64,000 nt of DNA from Polaribacter sp. Z022. Its GTDB lineage: Bacteria; Bacteroidota; Bacteroidia; Flavobacteriales; Flavobacteriaceae. Positions 53,605 to 63,211 of the stretch are shown here, piece after piece. The notes beneath the pieces were generated by a model. It ran no database searches and was not told the origin of the DNA. It worked only from the letters and a program-made list of their open reading frames with translations. The DNA is taken from the NCBI RefSeq assembly GCF_023555495.1, contig NZ_JALCZO010000002.1, positions 62,001-126,000 on the forward strand, written 5' to 3'. The position numbers and the translations under genes are program-made. Every line of letters starts with the position of its first letter. Within the stretch, counting starts at the first letter, position 1.

Positions 53605-54570
53605 ATGTTTCGTACAAGAAGACTTAGAAAACACGAAGGAATTAGAAGATTAGTTAAAGAAACTAAACTTTCTGTAGATGATTTTATTTACCCTCTTTTT
53701 ATAGAAGAAGGTGAGAATATTGAAAAAGAAATTATTTCAATGCCAGGAATCAAACGTTTTTCTTTGGATAGAATTTCTAAAGAATTAGATGAGGTTGTAG
53801 CCTTAAATATTCCTTCTGTAATATTGTTTGGTATTCCTTCAGAAAAAGATGATGAAGGAACAGAAACTTGGAATGATAATGGAATTATGCAACAAGCAAT
53901 TCGTTTCATAAAAAAGAATTATCCAAGTTTATATGTAATTACAGATGTTTGTTTTTGTGAGTACACTTCACATGGTCATTGTGGAATTATCCATGATAAT
54001 GATGTAGATAATGATGCTACTTTGGTAAATATTGCAAAGCAAGTTGTTTCTCATGCAAAAGCAGGAGTAGATATGGTTGCTCCTTCTGGTATGATGGATG
54101 GAACCATAGATATGATTCGTCAGTCTTTAGATAATACAGGATTTACAAACTTGCCAATTATGGCATATTCTGTTAAATATGCATCTGCATTTTATGGGCC
54201 ATTTAGAGATGCAGCAGATTCTGCACCAACTTTTGGAGATAGAAGAACTTACCAAATGGATCCTTCAAATAGAGATGAAGGAATGCGTGAAGCAACTTTT
54301 GATGATCAAGAAGGAGCAGATATTTTAATGGTAAAACCAGCTTTGTCTTATTTAGATATTATAAGAGATTTAAAAAATAATTTTGACAGACCAATTGCGT
54401 GTTACAATGTAAGTGGTGAGTATGCCATGGTTAAAGCAGCCGCAGAAAAAGGTTGGATTGATGGAGAAAAAGTAATGATGGAAAGTTTACTTTCTATGAA
54501 GAGAGCAGGTGCAGATATTATTATTACTTATTTTGCTAAAGAAGCAGCAAAATTATTATTGAAACGTTAA
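53605..54570 (+). CDS. hemB: Delta-aminolevulinic acid dehydratase (porphobilinogen synthase)
   Basis: Condenses two 5-aminolevulinate molecules to porphobilinogen. 321 aa. Two Schiff-base lysines are in [17 protein letters not shown] and [12 protein letters not shown]. The cysteines of [15 protein letters not shown] mark the zinc-dependent type. Metal/allosteric site residues are conserved in [19 protein letters not shown]. It is separated from hemCD by the REP-like element and lies 56 bases before hemL; these genes are read in one direction. Confidence 0.97.
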   Translation: MFRTRRLRKHEGIRRLVKETKLSVDDFIYPLFIEEGENIEKEIISMPGIKRFSLDRISKELDEVVALNIPSVILFGIPSEKDDEGTETWNDNGIMQQAIRFIKKNYPSLYVITDVCFCEYTSHGHCGIIHDNDVDNDATLVNIAKQVVSHAKAGVDMVAPSGMMDGTIDMIRQSLDNTGFTNLPIMAYSVKYASAFYGPFRDAADSAPTFGDRRTYQMDPSNRDEGMREATFDDQEGADILMVKPALSYLDIIRDLKNNFDRPIACYNVSGEYAMVKAAAEKGWIDGEKVMMESLLSMKRAGADIIITYFAKEAAKLLLKR

Positions 54571-54626
54571 AATGTTTAATAGTTGAATTGTTACAATTCA
54601 ATAAATACACCATAACATATTAAATT

Positions 54627-55916
54627 ATGAAATTTAAAAAATCACAAAAACTATATAAAAAAGGATTAAAAAATCTTGTAGGCGCAGTAAATTCTCCTGT
54701 AAGAGCATTTTCTTCTGTAGGAGGAAATCCTTTATTTATCAAAAAAGCTAAAGGAAGTAAAATTACTGATGTTGATGGTAATGATTATGTAGATTTAGTA
54801 CTTTCTTATGGACCAATGATATTAGGTCACAGACATAAAAAAGTGCAAAAAGCTGTTGAAAAAGCATTAGATAATGGGTATTCATTTGGAGCATCAACAG
54901 AAAACGAAATAAAATTAGCAAAAATAGTTTGTGATGCTTTTCCAGGAATGGATAAAGTACGTTTTGTAAATTCTGGTACTGAAGCTGTTTTAAGTGGAAT
55001 TCGTTTGGCAAGAGCATTTACAGGAAAAGATAAAATCATCAAATTTTCTGGTTGTTATCATGGTCATCAAGATGCACTGCTAGTTGCTGCAGGTTCTGGT
55101 TTAGCAACTTTAAGTTTACCAGGTTCTAAAGGTGTACCTGAAGGAGCTGTAAAAAACACATTAATTGCTGAATACAATAATTTAGAAAGTGTAAAAAAAC
55201 ACTTTGAAGAGCACAATGATATTGCAGGTGTAATTATTGAGCCAATTGGAGGAAATATGGGAGTTGTAATTCCTCAAAATAGCTTTTTGCAAGAATTAAA
55301 AACATATTTAGAATCTAAAGGAGCATTGTTAATTGCTGATGAAGTTATGACAGGTTTCCGTTCTAAATTTGGTGGAGCTCAAGAATTATTAGGAGTAGAA
55401 GCAGATATAACTTGTTTAGGAAAAGTAATTGGAGGTGGGTTTCCTGTGGGAGCTTATGGAGCAAGAAATGAAATTATGGAAAATGTTGCTCCTTTAGGAG
55501 GAATGTATCAAGCAGGAACGTTATCTGGAAATCCTATTGCTATGGCAGGAGGAATATCTACTTTAACAGAATTAAAGAAACAAAATCCTTATAAAAAGTT
55601 TGAAGAAATAGGGAGTATTATAGAAGTTATATTACTTGAGACTGCTAAAAAATACAATGTAGATATTACTGTAAACAGGTTTGGTTCTATGTTAAACCCG
55701 TTTTTTACAAAAACTAAAGTGACTAATTTTGAAGAAGCACAAACTTCTGATACAGAAAAGTTTGCAGTTTTCTTTTGGGAAATGATTAAAAACGGAGTGT
55801 TTTTACCTCCATCACAATTTGAAGCATGGTTTTTATCATCAGCTTTAAAAGACAAGGATATTAAAAAAATAGCAGACGCAACTGATAAAGCGATGTTGGC
55901 AGTTTCAAAAATGTAG
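54627..55916 (+). CDS. hemL: Glutamate-1-semialdehyde 2,1-aminomutase
   Basis: PLP enzyme converting glutamate-1-semialdehyde to 5-aminolevulinate, the second C5-pathway step. 429 aa. Family marks are [69 protein letters not shown] and the PLP lysine in [16 protein letters not shown] (near residue 266). It ends 2 bases before hemE and is almost certainly co-transcribed with it. Confidence 0.97.
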   Translation: MKFKKSQKLYKKGLKNLVGAVNSPVRAFSSVGGNPLFIKKAKGSKITDVDGNDYVDLVLSYGPMILGHRHKKVQKAVEKALDNGYSFGASTENEIKLAKIVCDAFPGMDKVRFVNSGTEAVLSGIRLARAFTGKDKIIKFSGCYHGHQDALLVAAGSGLATLSLPGSKGVPEGAVKNTLIAEYNNLESVKKHFEEHNDIAGVIIEPIGGNMGVVIPQNSFLQELKTYLESKGALLIADEVMTGFRSKFGGAQELLGVEADITCLGKVIGGGFPVGAYGARNEIMENVAPLGGMYQAGTLSGNPIAMAGGISTLTELKKQNPYKKFEEIGSIIEVILLETAKKYNVDITVNRFGSMLNPFFTKTKVTNFEEAQTSDTEKFAVFFWEMIKNGVFLPPSQFEAWFLSSALKDKDIKKIADATDKAMLAVSKM

Positions 55917-55918
55917 AT

Positions 55919-56947
55919 ATGATAAAAAACGATTTATTTTTAAGAGCATTAAAAGGAGAAACAGTAGAAAGACCTCCAGTATGGATGATGCGTCAAGCTG
56001 GAAGATATTTACCAGAATTTATGGAAATCAAACATAAGTATGATTTCTTTACACGTTGTCAAACTCCAGAATTAGCATCAGAAATTACTGTACAACCAAT
56101 TCGTAGATATGGTATGGATGCTGCTATTTTGTTTTCAGATATTTTAGTAATTCCACAAGCAATGAATATTGAAGTGGAAATGAAACCTAATTTTGGTCCT
56201 TATTTACCAAACCCAATTAGAACTCAAAAAGATTTAGACTCTGTTATTATTCCAGATATACAAGATTCTTTAGGGTATGTAATGGATGCTATTAAAGCAA
56301 CTAAAGAAAAATTGAATAACGAAATTCCGTTAATCGGTTTTGCAGGTTCACCTTGGACAATCTTATGTTATTGTGTACAAGGGCAAGGTTCTAAAAACTT
56401 TGACAAAGCAAAAGAATTGTGTTTTACAAATCCTGTAGTAGCTCACAGTTTATTGCAAAAAATTACAGATACAACTATTGCGTATTTAAAAGCAAAAGTA
56501 GAAGCTGGTGTAGATGCTGTTCAGGTTTTTGATTCTTGGGGAGGAATGTTGTCTCCAACAGATTATCAAGAATTTTCATGGCAATACATACAACAAATAA
56601 TAGATGCTTTAAAAGATATTACACCTGTAATTGCTTTTGGTAAAGGATGTTGGTTTGCTTTAGGAGAAATGTCTAAATCTGGTGCTTCTGCTTTAGGAGT
56701 AGATTGGACTTGTTCACCTAGAAATGCACGTTATTTATCTGGAGGTAGAATTACCTTACAAGGTAATTTTGATCCTACAAGATTGTTTTCTCCACCAGCA
56801 GTAATTAAAAAAATGGTGCATCAAATGATTGATGAATTTGGTAAAGATAAATTGGTTGTAAACCTTGGTCATGGTATTTTACCAAATATTCCTTTAGATA
56901 ATGCCAAAGCATTTATAGATGCTGTAAAAGAGTATAAAGCAAGCTAA
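55919..56947 (+). CDS. hemE: Uroporphyrinogen decarboxylase
   Basis: Decarboxylates the four acetate side chains of uroporphyrinogen III to coproporphyrinogen III. 342 aa. Signature [17 protein letters not shown], substrate-site Asp in [36 protein letters not shown] and [11 protein letters not shown]. It begins 2 bases after hemL and stops 1 base before a tautomerase-family gene. Confidence 0.97.
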   Translation: MIKNDLFLRALKGETVERPPVWMMRQAGRYLPEFMEIKHKYDFFTRCQTPELASEITVQPIRRYGMDAAILFSDILVIPQAMNIEVEMKPNFGPYLPNPIRTQKDLDSVIIPDIQDSLGYVMDAIKATKEKLNNEIPLIGFAGSPWTILCYCVQGQGSKNFDKAKELCFTNPVVAHSLLQKITDTTIAYLKAKVEAGVDAVQVFDSWGGMLSPTDYQEFSWQYIQQIIDALKDITPVIAFGKGCWFALGEMSKSGASALGVDWTCSPRNARYLSGGRITLQGNFDPTRLFSPPAVIKKMVHQMIDEFGKDKLVVNLGHGILPNIPLDNAKAFIDAVKEYKAS

Positions 56948-56948
56948 A

Positions 56949-57293
56949 ATGCCACATTTTATTTTAGATTGTTCAGAAAATATTTTAGAAATTCAAAAAC
57001 CTAGAAAAGTATTAGAAGCAGTTTTTGAAACTGCTTTTTCTACGGGTTTGTTTGAAAGAGAAGATATTAAAGTGAGAATGAATCCATATAAACATTCATT
57101 GGTTCAGAGTGGAGAATCCGATTTTATTCATGTTTTTGGAAACATTATGCAAGGTAGATCAGAAGAGCAAAAAGCAGAACTTTCTTATGCTATTGTTGCT
57201 ACTTTAAATACTTTATTCCCTAATGTTCCAATTATTTCTATGAATATTAGAGATTTTGAAATGGCAAGTTATTGTAATAAAACAATGATTTAA
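56949..57293 (+). CDS. 5-carboxymethyl-2-hydroxymuconate isomerase-like tautomerase
   Basis: 114 aa, CHMI family, tautomerase superfamily. The sequence begins MPHFILDCSENIL, so Pro becomes the N-terminal residue after Met removal and can act as the catalytic base. The remainder (FEREDIKVRMNPYKHSLVQSG, IMQGRSEEQKAELSYAIVATL) fits the family well. In other bacteria CHMI acts in homoprotocatechuate breakdown; none of that pathway is here. It lies 1 base after hemE and 10 bases before the EI24 gene within the heme gene run, so its role there is unclear. Confidence 0.88.
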   Translation: MPHFILDCSENILEIQKPRKVLEAVFETAFSTGLFEREDIKVRMNPYKHSLVQSGESDFIHVFGNIMQGRSEEQKAELSYAIVATLNTLFPNVPIISMNIRDFEMASYCNKTMI

Positions 57294-57303
57294 AGTTGTA
57301 AAA

Positions 57304-58059
57304 ATGGTTAAAGATATATTTTCTGGGTTAAAAGCTTATGTAGGAGCTTTCAATTTAATATCGCAATTAAAACTCTGGAAATATTTTGCAATTCCTATTT
57401 TAATTAGTGTTGTAACAGCAAGTGTAATTGGTATTACCTCTTATGGTTTGTCAGATAATATTGGTGTTTTTTTAGCAAAAATATGGATTTGGGATTGGGG
57501 AAAAGATACAGTTACTACAATAACCTCATTTATAGGAGCGCTATTTGTTTTGGTAATTGGTTTAATCCTTTATAAGCATATTGTTTTAGCTTTGTCAGCT
57601 CCATTTATGAGTCCAGTTTCCGAAAAAATAGAGAAACATATTAATGGAGATTTAAAACTGCAGCATAGAAATACGTCGTTTCAAGAGCAACTTATTAGAG
57701 GAATTAAATTAAGTGTTAGAAATTTAGGAAAAGAATTGTTTTTTACGATTCCTATTTTAATGTTAAAGTTAATTCCTGTTGTAAATATATTTTCAACTAT
57801 TTTATTATTTTTATTACAATCTTATTATGCTGGCTTTGGTAATATGGATTATACTTTAGAGCGCCATTTTAATTATAAAGACAGTATACATTTTGTAGGT
57901 AAAAACAAAGGTTTTTCCATAGGTAATGGAATTGTTTTTATGCTGTGTTTATTAATTCCTGTATTAGGGATTATTATGGTTTTGCCTTTATCAGTTACTG
58001 CAGCAACAGTAAAAACAGTTGAATTATTAAGTAAAGAAAATGAAAGTACAGTTTTATAA
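57304..58059 (+). CDS. EI24/CysZ-like membrane protein
   Basis: 251 aa with four to six hydrophobic segments (LWKYFAIPILISVVTASVIGITSYG, FIGALFVLVIGLILYKHIVLALSAPFMSPVSEKIE). The APFMSPVSEKIE and NLGKELFFTIPIL patterns are those of the EI24/CysZ family. CysZ transports sulfate, but there are no sulfur-assimilation genes here. It overlaps the start of hemF by 20 bases, so expression is tied to heme synthesis; its function in this setting is unknown. Confidence 0.87.
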   Translation: MVKDIFSGLKAYVGAFNLISQLKLWKYFAIPILISVVTASVIGITSYGLSDNIGVFLAKIWIWDWGKDTVTTITSFIGALFVLVIGLILYKHIVLALSAPFMSPVSEKIEKHINGDLKLQHRNTSFQEQLIRGIKLSVRNLGKELFFTIPILMLKLIPVVNIFSTILLFLLQSYYAGFGNMDYTLERHFNYKDSIHFVGKNKGFSIGNGIVFMLCLLIPVLGIIMVLPLSVTAATVKTVELLSKENESTVL

Positions 58060-58945
58060 ATACATTGAAAATTTACAAGATATAATTACTTCTAAATTAG
58101 AAGAGATTGATGGTGCTGCTAACTTTAAAGAAGACCTTTGGAAAAGAAAAGAAGGTGGTGGAGGTAGAACACGTGTTATTGAAAACGGTGCAGTTTTTGA
58201 AAAAGGAGGTGTAAATATTTCTAAAGTTTTTGGAGAATTACCAGAAGCATTAAGAAAACAATTTGGAGTAAAAGAAGGTAATTTCTTTGCTTGTGGGTTA
58301 AGTTTGGTTTTGCATCCTATAAATCCGTTTGTACCAACTGTGCACGCAAATTGGCGTTATTTTGAAATGTATGATGACAAAGGAAATATTGTTACTCAAT
58401 GGTTTGGAGGAGGACAAGATTTAACTCCTTATTATTTATTTGATGAAGATGCTGTTCATTTTCATACTGTTTGTAAAAATGCTTGTGATAAACATGATTT
58501 AGAATTTTATCCTAAGTTTAAAAAAACTTGTGATGAGTATTTTTGGAATACACATAGAAATGAAGCTCGTGGAATTGGAGGATTGTTTTTCGATTATTTA
58601 AAAGAAACACCTAAATATTCAATTAAAGAGCGTTTTAATTTTGTGACAGAAATTGGCGATAGTTTTTTAGAAAGCTATTTGCCAATTGTTAATAACCGTA
58701 AAAATATTTCATTTACTAAAGAGCATAAAAATTGGCAAGAAATTAGAAGAGGACGTTATGTTGAGTTTAATTTAGTTCATGATAGAGGAACTTTATTTGG
58801 TTTAAAAACAAATGGTAGAATTGAGAGTATTCTTATGAGTTTACCACCAACAGTACAATGGCACTACAATCATGTACCAGAAAAAGATTCAGAAGAAGAA
58901 AAGTTAATTAAAATATTAGCAAACCCAAAAGAGTGGGTTTCATAA
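58040..58945 (+). CDS. hemF: Oxygen-dependent coproporphyrinogen III oxidase
   Basis: Oxidatively decarboxylates two propionates of coproporphyrinogen III to give protoporphyrinogen IX, using O2. 301 aa. Signatures are LWKRKEGGGGRTRVIENGAVFEKGGVN, HPINPFVPTVHANWRYFEM, WFGGGQDLTPYYLF, GIGGLFFDYL and GRYVEFNLVHDRGTLFGL. The O2 requirement indicates heme synthesis in air in this host; an anaerobic HemN is not in this window. The 20-base overlap with the EI24 gene and the terminator just downstream define the operon end. Confidence 0.97.
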   Translation: MKVQFYKYIENLQDIITSKLEEIDGAANFKEDLWKRKEGGGGRTRVIENGAVFEKGGVNISKVFGELPEALRKQFGVKEGNFFACGLSLVLHPINPFVPTVHANWRYFEMYDDKGNIVTQWFGGGQDLTPYYLFDEDAVHFHTVCKNACDKHDLEFYPKFKKTCDEYFWNTHRNEARGIGGLFFDYLKETPKYSIKERFNFVTEIGDSFLESYLPIVNNRKNISFTKEHKNWQEIRRGRYVEFNLVHDRGTLFGLKTNGRIESILMSLPPTVQWHYNHVPEKDSEEEKLIKILANPKEWVS

Positions 58946-58955
58946 AAAAAATCTA

Positions 58956-58988
58956 AAGCAAAACTAAACTTAGTTTTGCTTTTTTTTT
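58956..58988 (+). terminator. Terminator of the heme gene run after hemF
   Basis: Stem AAGCAAAACT / AGTTTTGCTT with loop AAACTT, then a run of nine Ts. Confidence 0.85.
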
Positions 58989-59009
58989 GTTAACAAAAGC
59001 AATTTATTG

Positions 59010-59030
59010 TTATTAACAATTTGTTAATAA
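59010..59030. promoter_or_regulatory. 8-bp inverted repeat before the S41-like gene
   Basis: TTATTAAC and GTTAATAA around AATTT, about 100 bases before the ATG at 59133. A candidate operator; no partner protein is encoded nearby. Confidence 0.3.
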
Positions 59031-59132
59031 CTATGGTTTTTGTGTAGTTTTTGGATAATTTTTATTAATAATTTAGTAGTAGAAAATTGTAACTCAAAAT
59101 TAATTTATGGGTTAAGTTCTAAAAACTTCAAA

Positions 59133-60410
59133 ATGAAAAACCTATTTACGTTATTATTTATTTTTTTATGTTGGTCAAATTTTGGGCAGTTTAATGCAAA
59201 TCAAGATTATCATTTTAAACAAGATTTTGGTCAAATTTTAGAAGACTTATCTACAAATTATATTTATTTAAAAGATAAGAAAACAGATTTTAGCTGTGTA
59301 AAAGAAAAATACTCTAAAGTAATAAACATGGTAAAAACTGATAAACAAAGAATTTTGTTTTTTGAGTATTTACTAGATGAGTTTTACGATAGTAATCTAA
59401 AATTAAATACAGAAACAAAACATTCATACCGCTTTCATTCACCAATTTATGTAACACTAAAAGATGATAAATTTTATGTTAAGGATATTTGGTATTCGCA
59501 AATGAAAGATTATGGTAAAAATATTGTTGGTGCAGAAGTTTTAAGATTTAATAGTAAAGAATTTAATAATGCAATAGATAATTATCCTACACAATGTGTA
59601 AATAAAAATTTACCAGAAGTTAGAGAATGGATTGCAAATAGAATTATTTCTGGAAGAAACAATAAAGCTAGAATTTTAACTCTTCAAACATTAAATAATA
59701 AAAGAGTTACATTAAATATAGACAACATAAAAATTACTGAAAACAGAGAACTTTTATCGGTTTACAAAAAAAATAGAATTGCTGTCGTTAAAATTAATAA
59801 CTCATTAGGAAACGATAACTTATTATTGGCTTTTGATAAAAAGTTAGAATCTTTAATGGATACTGATGGATTAATTTTAGATTTAAGAAATACTGTAGAT
59901 GGAGGAAAACCTTATAACGTAAGAGGTATAATGAGTAGATTTGTTAATGCAGAAATGCCTTATCAAAAATTTGTTACAGAAGAAAAGTTAGGTAATAACC
60001 CTGTAATTATCAGAAAAAGGTTAGAAAGTGTTACTCCAAGAGGAAAACAATATAAAAAACCAGTTGTAGTTTTAGTTGGTAGATGGACTAATAATACAGC
60101 AGAAAGTTTAGCAATTGGTTTTGACGGATTGCAAAGAGCTAAAGTTATAGGAACAGAAATGGGTAAATTTTCTGGAACCACATTAAATTATTCTTTTAAT
60201 AATAGAAATTATGGTTATAGAATTCCAACAGAAAAATTGTATCAACTAAATGGTACTTTGAGAGAAAAATTTATCCCTCAATATAATGTTACTCAAGAAA
60301 ATACATTATCAGATGGTGTATTAGAAAAAGCTTTTTCTGTACTAAAATTTGACATTGATCAAAATTTTAATGTAAACGGAAAAGAGAAAAATAGTATTGT
60401 TAAAAACTAA
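59133..60410 (+). CDS. S41 peptidase-like protein, probably catalytically inactive
   Basis: 425 aa from the ATG at 59133, with a signal peptide (MKNLFTLLFIFLCWSNFGQ). The C-terminal half (about 225-400) has the S41/ClpP-like fold: KKNRIAVVKINNSLGND, LESLMDTDGLILDLRNTVDG, then VVVLVGRWTNNTAESLAIGFD, GTEMGKFSG and GYRIPTEKLYQLNG. In active S41 members the segment after GRWT has Gly-Ser; here it reads Asn-Asn-Thr, so the catalytic Ser appears to be lost. The frame is open upstream to 59040 but that part has no signal peptide. Monocistronic. Function unknown. Confidence 0.8.
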   Translation: MKNLFTLLFIFLCWSNFGQFNANQDYHFKQDFGQILEDLSTNYIYLKDKKTDFSCVKEKYSKVINMVKTDKQRILFFEYLLDEFYDSNLKLNTETKHSYRFHSPIYVTLKDDKFYVKDIWYSQMKDYGKNIVGAEVLRFNSKEFNNAIDNYPTQCVNKNLPEVREWIANRIISGRNNKARILTLQTLNNKRVTLNIDNIKITENRELLSVYKKNRIAVVKINNSLGNDNLLLAFDKKLESLMDTDGLILDLRNTVDGGKPYNVRGIMSRFVNAEMPYQKFVTEEKLGNNPVIIRKRLESVTPRGKQYKKPVVVLVGRWTNNTAESLAIGFDGLQRAKVIGTEMGKFSGTTLNYSFNNRNYGYRIPTEKLYQLNGTLREKFIPQYNVTQENTLSDGVLEKAFSVLKFDIDQNFNVNGKEKNSIVKN

Positions 60411-60444
60411 TTAGAAGTAAGAGTCCCTTCATTTTATTAAAATA

Positions 60445-60473
60445 AAAGAGCAGAAATATTATTTCTGCTCTTT
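60445..60473 (+). terminator. Terminator after the S41-like gene
   Basis: Stem AAAGAGCAGAAAT / ATTTCTGCTCTTT with loop ATT, 34 bases after the stop. T-tract is short but the stem is long. Confidence 0.65.
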
Positions 60474-60910
60474 ATAATTAATTCAAATATATTCTTTTGT
60501 TCTTTACATACTATTATTATTTTGTACTACAAATTTATAATATTTGGTAATTTAATAATATGACAATAATCATATTGTTTTTTTATTTATATAAAAAAAT
60601 AAACTATAAATAATGCGTGTTAATTATGTATATGGTAATTGTTGTTTGTGGTTACTTGTTTATTTATCCTTTTTTTTAAAATGATAATGAAATAATTAAA
60701 GATTATAAGATTAATAAATAATTTTAGCTTATAAGTTTAAAATATTGATTCTTCTTAAAATTATAATATATTTATAAAAACATTAATTTATTTATATTAT
60801 TTATCGTTTATGTAGGTTTATTTGCTTGTTTTATAAGAATAATGTAATTATTAGTTTTTTTAAATCTAATATTTTATGTCATAAATAGATGAAAAGCAAA
60901 CGAATTTTCG
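60474..60910. other. Long A+T-rich gap, no gene seen
   Basis: About 440 bases, strongly A+T, without a credible reading frame on either strand. A weak hairpin AATATG/CATATT with seven Ts (60557-60584) is the only terminator-like structure. The E2 gene's own promoter box lies just beyond. Confidence 0.6.
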
Positions 60911-60918
60911 TAAATTTG
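60911..60918 (+). promoter_or_regulatory. -7 promoter box for the E2 gene
   Basis: TAAATTTG (TAnnTTTG), 22 bases before the ATG at 60941. Confidence 0.5.
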
Positions 60919-60940
60919 CAATCTTTAAAATCAGAAAGAA

Positions 60941-62275
60941 ATGGCAAGATTTGAATTGAAGTTACCAAAAATGGGAGAAAGCGTTGCAGAAGCAACTATA
61001 ACTTCTTGGTTAAAAGAAGTTGGAGACACCATTGAGTTAGATGATGCAGTTGTAGAAATTGCAACAGATAAAGTAGATTCTGAAGTTCCATCTGAAGTTG
61101 AAGGAACTTTAATAGAAATTTTATTTGAAAAAGATGATGTGGTTTCTGTTGGTGAAACTATTGCTGTAATTGAAATTGAAGGAGAAGATTCTAATAAAGA
61201 AGAACAAATAATTACTGCTTTACCAAATAAAGTTAAAGAAGTAGAGAAAACAATTGAAAAAGCTATAGAAATTGTTGCTACTCCAATTGCAAAAACTTCT
61301 GACTCTGGTAAATTTTATTCACCTTTAGTAAGAAATATTGCTCAAAAAGAAGGCGTAACTTTAAGTGAATTAGAATCAATTATTGGTTCTGGTAAAGATC
61401 AAAGAGTAACAAAAGAAGATATTCTTTCTTATATAGAAAATAGAGGTGTTGCTTCAAACGAAACTAAAATTGAAATTCCTGTAAAAACCGAAACTACTAC
61501 AAAAGTAGATGCTCAAAAGAAAGCTGCTAAACCCACAGTAAAAGCAGTACCTGTTTCTGTAAATGGCGAAGATGAAATTATAGAAATGAGCAGAATGGGT
61601 AAATTGGTTGCTAAACATATGGTAGATTCTGTTCAGACTTCTGCTCATGTGCAATCTTTTATAGAAATAGATGTTACAAATATTGTAAAATGGAGAAATA
61701 AAGTTAAGGATGCTTTCTTAAAAAGAGAAGGAGAAAAGTTAACTTTTACTCCTATCTTTATGCAAGCAGTTGCAACAACTATTAAAAAATATCCTTTAAT
61801 TAATATAGCTGTAAAAGGCGATTCTATTATTAAAAAGAAAAATATTAATTTAGGAATGGCTGCTGCATTACCAGATGGAAATTTAATTGTTCCTGTAATT
61901 AAAAACGCAGATCAATTGAACTTAGTTGGTATGACAAAATCTGTAAATGATTTGGCAAACAGAGCAAGAAATAATGCATTAAAGCCAGATGAAATTCAAG
62001 ATGGTACATATACAGTTACTAATGTAGGTGGTTTTGGGTCTATAATGGGAACACCAATTATAAATCAACCACAAGTAGCAATTTTAGCTTTAGGTGCAAT
62101 TCGTAAAGTTCCTGCAGTTATAGAAACTAATGAAGGAGATTTTATAGGAATAAGACAAAAGATGATTGTATCTCATTCTTATGATCATAGAGTTGTAAAT
62201 GGTGCATTAGGAGGGATGTTTATAAAAACCTTAAAAGAAATTTTAGAATCTTGGGATGTAAATCAAGACTTTTAA
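60941..62275 (+). CDS. 2-oxoacid dehydrogenase E2 (dihydrolipoamide acyltransferase)
   Basis: 444-aa core subunit of a 2-oxoacid dehydrogenase complex. Order of domains: lipoyl domain (residues 1-80) with the lipoyl Lys in IATDKVDSEVPSEVEG, a linker, peripheral-subunit-binding domain (about 125-160: FYSPLVRNIAQKEGVTLSEL), and the catalytic domain (about 210-444) ending with the active-site His in SHSYDHRVVNGALGG. The DKVDSEVPS version resembles BCKAD or branched-chain E2s rather than the DKVTVEVPS type of 2-oxoglutarate E2. E1 and E3 genes are not nearby. A promoter box and a strong terminator frame the gene. Confidence 0.92.
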   Translation: MARFELKLPKMGESVAEATITSWLKEVGDTIELDDAVVEIATDKVDSEVPSEVEGTLIEILFEKDDVVSVGETIAVIEIEGEDSNKEEQIITALPNKVKEVEKTIEKAIEIVATPIAKTSDSGKFYSPLVRNIAQKEGVTLSELESIIGSGKDQRVTKEDILSYIENRGVASNETKIEIPVKTETTTKVDAQKKAAKPTVKAVPVSVNGEDEIIEMSRMGKLVAKHMVDSVQTSAHVQSFIEIDVTNIVKWRNKVKDAFLKREGEKLTFTPIFMQAVATTIKKYPLINIAVKGDSIIKKKNINLGMAAALPDGNLIVPVIKNADQLNLVGMTKSVNDLANRARNNALKPDEIQDGTYTVTNVGGFGSIMGTPIINQPQVAILALGAIRKVPAVIETNEGDFIGIRQKMIVSHSYDHRVVNGALGGMFIKTLKEILESWDVNQDF

Positions 62276-62297
62276 AATCCGAATATTTTAAATTTAA

Positions 62298-62326
62298 AAC
62301 GCTCACTTTTTGTGAGCGTTTTTTTG
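62298..62326 (+). terminator. Terminator after the E2 gene
   Basis: Stem AACGCTCAC / GTGAGCGTT with a TTTTT loop, then eight Ts. Confidence 0.85.
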
Positions 62327-62381
62327 TTGTAAATAGTTATATTCGTTTGTTATAAATTAAATACTAAATAAAAATATTAGA

Positions 62382-63125
62382 ATGAAAAAATTGTTAGCCC
62401 TACTATTAATAATCACAGTAAATCTAACCATTGCTCAAGATTCTCAAAACCAAACCTTACTGCGTTTAAATTATGAAAAAGGTGCAACTTATGATGTTGC
62501 TATGGAAGTAACTCAAGAAATGGGAACAATGATGTCTATGGGGATGACCATAAACATGGATATTAAAGTTTTAGATGTTAAAGGTGATGTTTATGATAGT
62601 GAAATGAAGTTTACTAAAATGACTATGGATATGTTACAAGGAGGTAACTTAATTAGTTATGACTCTACCAAAAATGATGATGAGTTAGATGAAACTGGTA
62701 AAATGATGAAACAGCAAATGGGACCAATGTTAAGTGCTGTAATTTTTGTAAAAGGAAATAATTTAGGAGAGGTTATTGAAGCAAAAGTAGAACCAACAAT
62801 TGCTGGTATGGAAGATATTGCAAAACAATCTAACAATGTTATTTATCCTAAAGAAGCAATTAAAGTTGGTAGTTCTTGGACGATGTCTAAAGAAGAAAAA
62901 GGTATGAAAATGGATTTTATTTATACAGTAAAATCAATAATTGATAACGAAATAGTTTTAGATTTATCTGGTAACATTTCTGGTATGGCTACAGGAAAAA
63001 TTACTGGGAAAATGGAGATTGAAAAAGATTCTGGGATACCTGTTAACAGTTTAATTAATATGGATATGTCTGTAAGCGGACAAGAATTAAAGTCTAAGAT
63101 TACTATGAAAATGGGAAAAAAATAA
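62382..63125 (+). CDS. DUF6263 family secreted protein
   Basis: 247 aa with a Sec signal peptide (KKLLALLLIITVNLTIAQD). The mature part starts with LLRLNYEKGATYDVAMEVTQEM and is rich in Met (MMSMGMTINMDIKV...), with a C-terminal KITGKMEIEKDSGIPVNSL region. This layout fits DUF6263, a Bacteroidota family of unknown function. Probably periplasmic or outer-membrane associated. It is followed by a strong terminator. Confidence 0.75.
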   Translation: MKKLLALLLIITVNLTIAQDSQNQTLLRLNYEKGATYDVAMEVTQEMGTMMSMGMTINMDIKVLDVKGDVYDSEMKFTKMTMDMLQGGNLISYDSTKNDDELDETGKMMKQQMGPMLSAVIFVKGNNLGEVIEAKVEPTIAGMEDIAKQSNNVIYPKEAIKVGSSWTMSKEEKGMKMDFIYTVKSIIDNEIVLDLSGNISGMATGKITGKMEIEKDSGIPVNSLINMDMSVSGQELKSKITMKMGKK

Positions 63126-63150
63126 ATACATATTTATAAATAGATTTAAC

Positions 63151-63180
63151 AAAACGCTTGGAAATTCCAAGCGTTTTTTT
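63151..63180 (+). terminator. Terminator after the DUF6263 gene
   Basis: Stem AAAACGCTTGG / CCAAGCGTTTT with a five-base loop (AAATT), then seven Ts. Confidence 0.85.
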
Positions 63181-63211
63181 GTTACTTTGGTTTCCTAATT
63201 CACCAATTGTT

